64,000 nucleotides of DNA from Hofstenia miamia (taxonomy: Eukaryota > Xenacoelomorpha > Acoela > Hofsteniidae). The notes below the pieces were generated by a model that was not told the DNA's origin, did not search any database, and saw only the letters and a list, made by a program, of their open reading frames with translations. The translations under genes were made by a program, and so were the position numbers. This document shows, piece by piece, positions 36,201-45,965 of the stretch (position 1 is the first letter of the stretch; the number at the start of each line of letters is the position of its first letter). Where the stretch lies: assembly GCA_900660155.1 (NCBI GenBank), contig CABFPE010000115.1, forward strand, positions 587,807 to 651,806, read 5' to 3'.

Positions 36201-39200
36201 GTTGAAATAGCCAACTCTACTTCGACAATAGTTTACGAACCCCCGGTAACTTCTATAAAACTTCAAAATACAGGCCATTCATGTAAGTATTTATGATTTT
36301 GAATTATTTATTAACCGATACAATAGATTTTCCATACACAGATTTTTAAAATATTCATCATCATAATTAAGATGTGGTTAAAAACTATAATCTATAGGTT
36401 ACAGAATTTCGATAGATTAATTCGAGAGTTTTTAGATAAGTTATCACCTTATCCTGCTCCATCATTTACTAGCGGAACTCTTGGTGATGCTAATTTTACA
36501 CTCGCTCAAATGCATTTTCATTGGGGTGCTGAACATTGGATAGATGATGACCATTATAGCTCTGAATTGCATATGGTGACACATTTAAGCAGTCACTCGG
36601 ATCTGGGGACTGCACTGGGTGCAAATGATGTTGCTGTGTTTGGGTTATTTCTGGAGGTAATCTTTGAAAAATTAATAAATCTTACAGATGTTTAGGAGTG
36701 CGCAGCTTGCAACAATCCCAATTTCGAAAGATTGGTAACCGGTGTTACCAAAATCGTTGAAGCTGGTAACTATTTTAAGCGATTTTTTAAATGTTGCTTA
36801 TTGCTTCCCAGTTCAAAAACTATTCAAATACATGTAATTGACTTAGCACACTATGTCGTCATCCTCGTCTGTTGAATTTCAATTGATTTTCACCTCTATA
36901 GTTCTGTGGTGTATGTATTTACTTCTTGATCAAAACCCTTTTCGGTATTGGATAAGATTTCCTCCCCCTATTCAATTTCGGAATTTTGCTCAGAAGGTTG
37001 TGGAGCTTTCTTAGGTAGACTTTGTGATTTTTCCTAAATTTTATTAAAGATGATTATGTATTGTACTGTTTTTCAACCAAGGGGAAAGTTTTCCAATTTT
37101 AGCGAAAACTTTCTATTATTGTTAGTATCCAAGAAATGGGCAAAGTAAACAAGAAAATTATATTTGAAAGTTAGGAATAAATTCTAATAAATTTTATCAT
37201 TTTCAATCAATATTTAATTTTTTTCAAAAAAATAGCGAATTTTGATATTTGACACGTCATCATAATGAATGATGGCATCACATTTCTGACAATACTAAGT
37301 CGATATGAAGAATATTTTGCAAACTTTTGTTTAAATATTTTAATGCAATCCAGAATTAGATAGAGGAGAGGAAATCCTTCCACAAACCTCAGGGCCCAAA
37401 ACAGTTCTGATCGAAAAAGATTTGAAAATTTTCAAGTTCCAGGATATCATAAGTTCGATATCAATTTAGCAATGAACCAGATTACGCGTAGAATATTACT
37501 GGATTTTATTAAAGTTTTCTTAGCATGAAAGCCATGTATTCAAATAAAAATATAACTAGACTTTATCTTAGTGTAATGTAGATTACTATTCTTCTATTCT
37601 AAAATTAGGTTCAACCGTAACACTTTCTGGATCAGACGTAATGTCAGTTTGGACACAAGGATTTGTACAAACCATTTTTGATAATCATGCAAAAGAATGG
37701 TATCATTACAACGGATCCTTGACAACCCCTCCTTGCAATGAAGGAATTAATTGGAATGTCTTTAGGTCATTTGAGCCTATGCCTTCGAGTGTGGTATGTA
37801 GCTTTCATACACACTTGTATTTTTAAATCTTCATGAATTTTTTTAAAGAATATTTTTTCAACTTTTAAGCTTTCATTATCGCACACCCAATTGATGTGTA
37901 TTTAACCAGTGATATTATTTTACTGGTCTGAATCTCATGGGTGTCTCTTATACACATCTATATTTTAGTGGAGTTGAGACGAAGACAAAACAATTGATTC
38001 TGTTAATCGTAAATTATCCAAATTATTAGCCTGAATTCATCCAGAACATCGCTATTAGTACGGCAGAAAATGACTTGTTTTTATAAATTTGGTCGTACTT
38101 TAACTGAAATACTAGCAACAATCCAAGAATCACATTTGGAATTCTTTCTGCTGCTTTGAAATTCAAATTGCTTTAAGGTTTGTCTCTCCTACTCAAGCCA
38201 TTTATTTAGATTTGATGTATCATGGCATGACATTGACCTTGAAATTGAACTACTTTGGCAAATTTCAAAAGATGAGATCAGCAAAATGTAAATGTATAGC
38301 TCAAAATTATGTTTGCACATGAATCCCTAAACCTTCTCCAAGGTCCCGAACTAGGATCTAAGCAAAGTAATGCTTGAGAATATATTTATGGTAATTTTAA
38401 AAATTTGCTAATTTTTTTCGCAAAAAATCTTTTTTTTCTGGTGACATTAGACATTCAATGTGACTTTGGACATAATTATTTTGCCTAGATTCTTGTTCAG
38501 GACCTAGATAATACATTAGGAAACAAACTTTGTAAAAATCAGCCTAATCCATTGAAAATCTTTGGAGTAATTATTTTTGAAATTTTAAAAGATTAGAAAA
38601 AAGCCTATTTTAAGAAAATCATATTTTCATTGTTTTTTCTGGTGGCCGACTGATGTCTCTATGCTAAGTGTCTAATTCAATTAAGTTGTTTTATTGTATC
38701 TATTTGAAAGGTAATGAGCGAAAAAACAAAAGGTACCTTTGTTGCTAAGTAACATTTGATGACTTTTTTTTAGCAAAAATGATATTTATCGTTAAAATCT
38801 ATTTAAATAATACATTTATGGCAAAAACTGAATTTTGATTTTTTTTTTTGAAATTTGGATTTTGATTAGGCGGAGGAGGTCTCACATTAAGCATTTATAA
38901 CATTCAAAATTTTAAATCTAACATTAAAAAATTTTGAACAGACCACCCCAATGTGAAATCATGGCTACGTTACTAGACTAACATGCTGATGGAACCGTAA
39001 ATGAAGCAACAGAGACAGCGAATTTCTGAGTATTAAAAATTTTGCCAATTTTGGTCAAAATGATTCTCATGCCGTGAAATCACATGGGATTATAGGACCA
39101 GAAAACATAGTGTGACTTGCAAGGGTAGGAGACTGGAATGAAATTCAACAGGACTGCCACCAATAAACTACGACAGACTCCTGCTCCCCTTCCTCCTTTT

Positions 39201-39319
39201 TCCTAAAATTGATAATATAAGGACTCAATAAAAGTTAATGCTACCTGCTAATTGATTTGTATTAAATAATAATTGACTTGCAAAATCATATATATTCAGC
39301 GATTACATTTCTAACTAGC

Positions 39320-39381
<62 letters not shown>

Positions 39382-39536
39382 TGTATTTTTCAACTTTCAT
39401 ATATGAGTTTCTCATTTAGCTTAATAAATTGAAAACATTAAAGGAAAAGTGGGGTGATTACATGGAAAACAACTATCGTGTGCCACAACCACAGAATACC
39501 AGAATTGTTATTAGGTTCAAAGACTCAAGTCCTTAA
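29934..39536 (+). CDS. Membrane-anchored alpha-carbonic anhydrase, seven exons, 353 residues
   Basis: Zinc enzyme for CO2 hydration. Coding exons join(29934-30204, 33366-33404, 36124-36282, 36436-36656, 36696-36765, 37609-37793, 39420-39536); all introns are GT-AG and every junction keeps the frame. Residues 1-44 are a polar cytoplasmic tail, 45-69 one membrane span, 70-104 an acidic stalk, and 105-353 the carbonic anhydrase domain (about 249 residues, near the usual size). Active-site residues by CA II numbering: zinc ligands H183, H185 and H202 (94, 96, 119); proton shuttle H155 (64); gate pair E189 (106) and T292 (199) in SLTTPPC. C115 and C296 match the disulfide of secreted and membrane forms, and NST, NFT and NGS are possible glycosylation sites, so the domain should face outside or the lumen. 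Six residues are missing after HFHWG. A polyadenylation signal follows. Confidence 0.85.
33366..33404 (+). CDS. Carbonic anhydrase exon 2 (39-nt micro-exon)
   Basis: Preceded by a TTTATTTAG acceptor and followed by a GTATGG donor. It completes a Glu codon from exon 1, reads EDFIRGVDYKYD, and leaves one base for exon 3. The YKYDSQAFW join reproduces the 'W.Y.G...HW' start of the family domain, which supports this small exon despite a weak donor. Confidence 0.6.
33616..34062 (-). other. GC-rich antisense open frame in carbonic anhydrase intron 2
   Basis: A local rise in GC (about 33800-34070) coincides with two overlapping minus-strand open frames. The more protein-like one (about 34064 to 33713) reads an acidic start, a Pro/Arg/Ser-rich middle (SSPRRPRRAKV), the run ITCTDDDECFICS with a close pair of cysteines, and an Arg/Lys-rich end. 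I do not recognise it. It might be an exon or processed copy of another gene, or part of a mobile element inserted in the intron. No splice partners were established. Confidence 0.3.
36124..36282 (+). CDS. Carbonic anhydrase exon 3
   Basis: Follows a TTGTTTTTAG acceptor. It encodes FPQCSGIQQSPIRI, the family signature near the N-terminus, and ends NTGHS (containing the proton-shuttle His) at a perfect GTAAGT donor. Confidence 0.85.
36436..36656 (+). CDS. Carbonic anhydrase exon 4: zinc-binding core
   Basis: The acceptor TTTTTAG|AT restores the frame from exon 3. The exon carries FTLAQMHFHWG with two zinc ligands, EHWIDDDHYSSELHMVTH with the gate Glu and third ligand, and VAVFGLFLE before the GTAATC donor. 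Reading on past the donor meets a stop after 14 codons. Confidence 0.9.
36696..36765 (+). CDS. Carbonic anhydrase exon 5
   Basis: Separated from exon 4 by only 39 nt (36657-36695, GTAATC...TTTAG). It encodes ECAACNNPNFERLV and TKIVEAG, matching the family's 'NP.F..I......I...G' stretch, and ends at a GTAACT donor. Confidence 0.75.
37060..37430. repeat. Old interspersed repeat, copy A (in carbonic anhydrase intron 5)
   Basis: This block can be aligned by eye with 58790-59165. Shared landmarks in the same order include GTTTTTCAACAA/CCAA, TTCTAATAAATT, TGACA(T/CG)TCATCATAA with AATGATGGCATCA, ATATGAAGAATAT, GATCCAATCCAGA or AATCCAGAATTAGAT, and GCCCAAAA. The many differences point to an old family member; no coding capacity or boundaries were found. 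Confidence 0.5.
37609..37793 (+). CDS. Carbonic anhydrase exon 6: active-site floor
   Basis: Starts after AAAATTAG and ends at a GTATGT donor. It contains EWYHYNGSLTTPPCNEGINW, the diagnostic C-terminal signature with the catalytic Thr and the second disulfide cysteine. Confidence 0.9.
39323..39381. repeat. (TA)n microsatellite
   Basis: A pure TA array of about 58 bp in intron 6 of the carbonic anhydrase gene, about 40 bp before the terminal exon. Confidence 0.92.
39420..39536 (+). CDS. Carbonic anhydrase exon 7 (terminal)
   Basis: Starts after CTCATTTAG in phase 0 and encodes 38 residues ending in NNYRVPQPQNTRIVIRF and a short tail before TAA. This matches the final 'N.RP.QPL..R.V' strand of the family. 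No C-terminal membrane span or GPI signal follows. Confidence 0.85.
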   Translation, partial: LNKLKTLKEKWGDYMENNYRVPQPQNTRIVIRFKDSSP

Positions 39537-39602
39537 TTTATGTATTTATGTAAAATATTCTATTCCGTAATATTTTAGGCTAATATTTGTTTGAATCTTG
39601 CT

Positions 39603-39608
39603 AATAAA
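39603..39608 (+). terminator. Polyadenylation signal AATAAA
   Basis: AATAAA lies 67 bp after the carbonic anhydrase stop codon. Confidence 0.55.
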
Positions 39609-40615
39609 ATGGACGATAATAGTTTTAATATAAACTTTGATATCTATTTATATCTATCTATCATATTTAGTTTTCATCCGATTGCTTTGCTTAGAGTCAC
39701 AATACTTTTATTGATATTTATTCTTGTAGTATACAATGAATTAATTGGTTGTATATGGACAGTTTAGTTTTTGAGAATATATTTGAAAAATTTGTGCACA
39801 GACATTTTTTGGACTACTATCATGTGAATTTTTTGTAATTCACATTACCTCACAGATTCTCTAAGTATTATTCAGATCTACAACTTTTTCTAAGGACTTT
39901 TTGGCATTAAATGAGGTTGTAAGTGTGAAATCAAAAAACTTCGTTGTCAACAAAGTTTTCAAAGTTAAATTGATTTTACTTTGGCTGACAAATTTTTAAG
40001 AGTTAATCAGGTTGACTAAAAAGCAACTTAATTTTCATGAGCAGTGCATATATCAGAGCAAGAGACTCCAACGCAAGTGTAAGATAGTTTTTAAAAATTA
40101 CTAATGCAATTGGTCGTAAAACCTTTTTCTGAATAACTTCCAAGACATTACGTAAAACTGAATTTAAATTCAAACATCACAAGTTTGAAACGCTATACAT
40201 TGAAAGTAATTCCCCATTTACCAAAAACCTGGACGAGATAAATTGTAAAGAAATTAAAAAATAATAACTAATAGATTTTTTTAATGAAATAATTTACTTT
40301 AAGAGATTTTCCACATTTTACACCTTCCAAAATTACGTATAACACACATATACAAAACTCTGTTAAATACTTACATTTAGTATAATATTTGCATATTTTA
40401 TATTGTTGTAGTTTGTAGTGCTTGTAATGTTTTATTACGTTGCAATAAATTGCACGCAGTTCTATTACAATAAGAGTCAAAGCAAATTTATTGCTCAATC
40501 TATACAAAATTTTACAAACTAACTCATGACAAAAAAAATAAAAATATAAACAAATAATTACCTACAAATTAATATGTACAATATATAATAATAAAATCAA
40601 CGTTTGTGTAGATGC

Positions 40616-43050
40616 TCAATGTTGGATGTATGTTTCAAATGCATGAAGTGTATTACCGTCCCTTAATGTATATTGTTTTATTAGAAGAAGCTGGTTCAAT
40701 TTTTCTCTAAATTTTTTATAGTTTTTTTCTATTCGCGTTTCATAATCTAAATTACTCCACAATTTAATTAATATATGATGAAAGCCATTAGAATTTTTAT
40801 CTAAACACAGAAATTCTTGCGATCGCTCATTTAATTTAATATTGTCATTAAGAAAAAGGAGAGATGTTTGTAGAGATTTGAATTTAAATAAGATAGATAG
40901 CATATGCAGATGAATTTGGTAGAATAGAAATAATATTTTACATTTATTACGATATAATTATGCTTCATCATGCTTTTGTGCAAAGCTTAGAATTTTTATA
41001 CACCAATTAAATGTCTTTGATAGAAACATACGATGTTTCGAATTTAGGTCAGTTAAAAGAAAAGAACAGTATTGAAAATGAGATTTGCTTGATATGACAT
41101 TGTGTAAGTGATAAAGATATCTAATGCCTGCAGTCATTTTTTGAATCTTATTCAGTAGAAATTTTTCAAATTTTATTTCATTATCTATCTCCACTCCTAA
41201 ATAGCTTCCTGAATCACTTTGCTTTATTGGCTTATTATTTATCTTTAGTTCTACTTCACTTATTAGATTTCGTTGTGCCTTCGGTGAAAATATTATAAAT
41301 TGAGTTTTGTCAATATTTAGTTTCAGTTGATTATTTGTAAAATAATTGTTTAATTTTTCTACATCTGTTTGGAGGTTTTTGTAGCATCAAAAGCATTTTT
41401 TGTGGTACTTGTTAGGCATGTGTCGTTGGCATATTGGTAAATGTTGCTGTTTTTAAGATGTTTTATTTTATCATTTACAAAATTGCAAATAAAATAGGGC
41501 CAAGTACAGTGCCTTGGGGTACCTCACGATCAGTCGTAATATAACTTGATTTTTTACCTTTTAATATTACGCGCTGCTGTCTATTTCTTAAGAAGTTCAT
41601 GATTAAATTAATTTAGTTAGCACCAAAATTATAGTTTATAAGCTTGTCTTGCAAAATATCAAAATTCATTGAATTGAATGCCTTACTTAAATCTAATAAT
41701 GCTACCGAGCTGCAGTTATTACGAAATATATTAGACTTTATTTGTTGAGTAATAGATAGAATTGCATCTTGGGTGCTATGGCCATTGCGAAATCCAAATT
41801 GTTTATGTCATAGGATGTTTTCAGATTTTACGAATGCGTTTATTTGAACATACAAAAGTTTTCAAAAAGTTTGCTAAAAGGATATGTAATACAAATGGGT
41901 CTATAATTTTTTGCGTTTAGGTTGTCATCTTTTTATATATATAGGAGCTATATCTGATTTTTTTAGTAAGTCTGGAAATTCACAATCAATAATACATTGA
42001 ATAAACGCGATTAACAATTGTTCTCCAAAAATTTCAAAAAAACGTTTAATAAGAAAAAATAGGAGTTCACGGACTTGATTGTTGTCGGTGTTTGAAAAAG
42101 GATATTTAAATGCTTTGACCTTAACCATTCGCTTCTTAATTAGTGCAACACTGTTTAATGCCTTGTAGATTCCTTTTCCAATGTAATTAATCATTTTAGG
42201 TCCAGAATTTAACGTGTAAATATAGTTAAATGGGGTGTTTTTAGGGCCTTTTCATTTTTTTCATCAGAGTAAGTTAATAGTCCTTTGCATATATGAATTT
42301 AAATTGCTTGTTTTTAATAGTTTTGTTACTAATTATGTACACAGTGCATGATCACTAAATGATTCAAACATTAAGGATTTGAAGGAATCATCAGAATTAG
42401 TAAAAAAGTAATCAATTAAATTGTTCATTCGAGTTGGACAAACTGTATTAACACAACGAAGATTACAAGTAGCAGACATTTCATTTATAGGAGTTCGTTC
42501 ATATGAATTAAAGTAATTAATATTAAAGTCACCGAAAATATTTAGAAAGTTATAATTATTACATATTTCAGATATTTCGTTGACTCCATAATTTAGATAT
42601 TCAACTAGATAATTTTTATGTGGATTATAAGTTACGTTTATCAATTCTTTTTGGAAACAGTTTTCTATTGAATTTATTTCTATCCACAGCGATTCAAATA
42701 TTTTATGATAAATTTCATATTCAGATTTACGGACTGGTTTTAAAGATTTTGGCACAGTTATCATAAGTCCACCACCTCTACCTATTCAAATTTTAGGACT
42801 GGTTTTAAAGATTTTGGCACAGTTATCATAAGTCCACCACCTCTACCTATTCAATTCTTAGAAAAACCTCAAAAATTTGTCTGTCTGGATTAAACAAGTT
42901 AGGGTCGATATCAGGCTTAAGCCAAGTTTCTGTAATTAAGAAAATTGCATTTTTCCAAGTTTGTAATCAACTTTAAGAAATCATTTCTGTTTGAATTAAA
43001 GCTCTTCTAGCATTAAGGTATAATGCTATTAGAATAGTTTTTCATTTCGT
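40616..43050 (-). pseudogene. LINE ORF2 relic: endonuclease, RT and C-terminus
   Basis: The minus strand from about 43040 shows SFNSNRNDFLKLITNLEKC and then TWLKPDIDP, the start of an apurinic-type endonuclease. A 143-codon frame (42333-42764) has VTYNPHKNYLVEYL, IFGDFNINYFN, a CPTRMNNLIDYFFTN stretch and FSDHALCT, which are the metal-binding and His motifs. RT follows: EFPDLLKKSDIAPIY near 41950, VPQGTVLGPILFAIL near 41510, and a catalytic box changed to YANDT near 41430. The C-terminal tail lies at 41194-40616. A 65-bp tandem duplication at 42731-42854, stops and the YADD change show it is dead. Confidence 0.75.
42731..42854. repeat. 65-bp tandem duplication inside the LINE endonuclease
   Basis: The stretch starting GGACTGGTTTTAAAG and ending CTACCTATTCAA occurs twice, at 42731-42789 and 42796-42854, without visible differences. 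It is recent relative to the decay of the LINE, or is an assembly artefact. Confidence 0.8.
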
Positions 43051-43059
43051 GTTCAATTT

Positions 43060-45791
43060 CGGACTCATTTAGAATAGGACCAGGAATGATATGTTTTCCA
43101 TAGTAATGATATGTTTTCCAGATGATTCACTGTTCGTGAGTTGATGTAATGCTACACACTTGATGTCCCATCTGTAGATATGAATTCTGCCCATCAAATT
43201 TGTCATAACTCCATGTTGAGATCACCTTCTAAACATACAAATGCTTGTAAATAGACAGTAAATAGGGTTTTATTCACATGTAAAAAATTTTGGTAAATGA
43301 GATAGATCACTAAGAATTTTGAGAAAATTAAAAGTTAATATTTTCTAGGTCAATATATTGAAAAACAAAGCCTATAAAATCATTTAACCAAGGTGTAAAT
43401 TCTACTGTGACTCTAAAAATTTAATGCATATTTGGTTAATAATATCATCCATATGCCAAGTGTTAAATCAAATATCGCTTAAAAATACAAATAATAATAC
43501 ATAATTGTTTAAAATACAAGAGTTAGGAACCAGAACAATTAGAAACATGTGAAATATTGCAAATTAGCACAAATGATTGAAGCAATAACATTAAATAAGT
43601 GTTCAGGAAATAAATTCAAACCACAATGCTACACAAATCCTGAGTGATGAATAAAAACAAAATTCAAATGCATATTCAGTAAAATCCAACAATAAACATA
43701 CCTGTATAATAAAACAGTGTGAAATCAAAATATCCATTTCAAAGCTAAGAATAAAACATAGGTAGATATTTACTGAGCTTTCATTATAATTCACCAGAAT
43801 AATTACAATTTTGATCTATTTGTTAATGTGATATGAAAGAAATAGGCTTTCTAATATCAAGCAGCATCAATAATAATGTAGCAATTAATTTAAGAAAATA
43901 GTAAATATTTTGACAAAACTTTTCTATAAGTGATATTCTAGAAAAATTCGACCAGGAAATTGGATGGATTGGTCCAGGAGAAGGATATTTAACAAGAATA
44001 TTTGAATATTTATGACAGTTAAGGGTGATTTTTCAATGAATATGGATTGAGTCATGGATATAGTTATGCTATTAAAAATTCTTGTAATTTCTTATTGTTT
44101 ATTAGGACATGTTATAAGCTTTATGTTTTCTTAAAAAATAGAATTTGAAATATTAATTCATAACAAAAAATGCAAAATATCTTACTAAATATTGCTTTAA
44201 TCATTCTAAAACCATTTGCATTCACTTTTAAATGAAAAATTACATCTGGAATCATATTTTAAAATTTTAACAATTTTGACAAAATTGCTAAATTTAGTCA
44301 CAAGATGGCATTGTTACTTTTGCTATATTTAAATGTTGTGATATTGAATTGCTTGAATAATTTTTGCAAATTATATTTAAGTAAAAGGCATGAGAAATTC
44401 GGTTAAAGATCTTGTGTGTATATATTATTGGCATGTTATTGTATAATGAAGAGACTTCATTCCGGTTATTTCCTGAAAAACAATATGAAATAAATTTTGT
44501 GTCAAAGAAATGAAACAATAAGATTATAATAAATAGAAAATAATGTTACATGTTGTCTACTGGACAATGTGGTCCTGTGATTGGTTGATATCATTAAGGC
44601 ATTTGTAAAGTTTGATTAAGAGGGGAGATTAGAAACATCGTCCTAATCCTGAAAACAATGGTTCTGATTGGCTGTTAGAGAATTACACTGTAAGCCACTT
44701 CAAAGGTGGCATGATGAATCATTCAAAACCAGGATTGTGATTGGCTATACTCAAATAGAATTGTAAATTGACTCGATCTCTTTAATTAAGTGTCCAAAAA
44801 ATTCGTCAACGCGCAGGGGCCTAAAATAAATAGTCACAACATTTCTGACAATTTCTAAATATCTGTATATTCTATAGTTTGGAAATATTTTTTTAGTGCT
44901 GCACATTAATGACCTTTAGATTATAATGCGCATAAAATTTGCTTGCTGACTATAATGAAAACAGCCTTGATTTAATATTATTTGCTTAAAAAATTGTCTA
45001 TCAATAGAACAGGATGTAACTTGTGAAATAATTTATTAATTTCAATTCACAAAAAATGCAAATTCAGCAAAGCTGGACTATCTAATAAGCACTGGATAAA
45101 TTTGCATATTCCTGAGTATTCTTAACCCAGCCACTAAGAGTGGCTAGAATACTTGTTTCCTGTGATTCAATTAAAGAGAGGGGGGTTCAAGTACAGTCTG
45201 TTAATTCATGCTCACTCATCTCAAATTCAAGGAGAGGGTACCTTCCTCCATTTGTGATTGAGGGATGTCTGGATAATTTTGTCCTTCAAAACACCTCAGT
45301 TATTTCATGTGTTTTTACCAGAAATAGGAAATGACGTGTATGAGGGTGGATCCCAATTAATGATAACCCCCAAAATGTACCCTTAGCCTTTGTAGAATCT
45401 TGATAGCAAGTAAATCAAAATCAAGATTAATATTGAATATTCTAACCAACAATGATGTAATAAATTTTAAATGAATTGATGGGGATAATAATTCACAAAG
45501 GACAGACATAGACATATTGCTTTTCATACATAATATAGAGTTGACGTTTTTAATGTACATGACATGTTCTCAGTGATATAATGAATGCCATTTAATTAAT
45601 ATAATTATCATATTTCATTTGTCAAATAAGTACTTCTATATAATGCAAGAGTCGTGTTTGTTGCAATTTTTTGAGCCGGCATACTTTTTTGAAATTTCAG
45701 AACGCAGATGGTCAGTCCTTGACGACGCCCGTCACTTAAGGTGATTTATATACAAAATATTTTCGTTTCTGAGGACTAGACTTGGGTATTA

Positions 45792-45825
<34 letters not shown>

Positions 45826-45957
45826 TATTTAGTATTTTTAATAGGACTTGGATAGACACTTTATCCTATACTTCGGATTTCTGAAAAATTATATGACGAG
45901 TTTTCATACTCGTTGTGTTGTATTCCATATTACAGGTAGTCATTTTGAAACACATAT
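43060..45957. other. AT-rich non-coding stretch
   Basis: No supported gene. A degenerate threefold repeat with GATTGGCT motifs lies at 44560-44750 (listed separately) and a TA array at about 45789-45827. Short open frames at 43603-43794, 44294-44518 and 45357-45560 lack any recognisable motif. Confidence 0.5.
44560..44750. repeat. Three degenerate direct repeats, each with an inverted CCAAT box
   Basis: GATTGGTT at 44579 and GATTGGCT at 44666 and 44739 each end a similar block of about 22 bp (for example AACAATGGTTCTGATTGGCT and AACCAGGATTGTGATTGGCT). The spacing is 87 and 73 bp. CCAAT motifs can bind NF-Y in promoters, but no gene start is visible close by. Confidence 0.35.
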
Positions 45958-45965
45958 CGTGTTAT

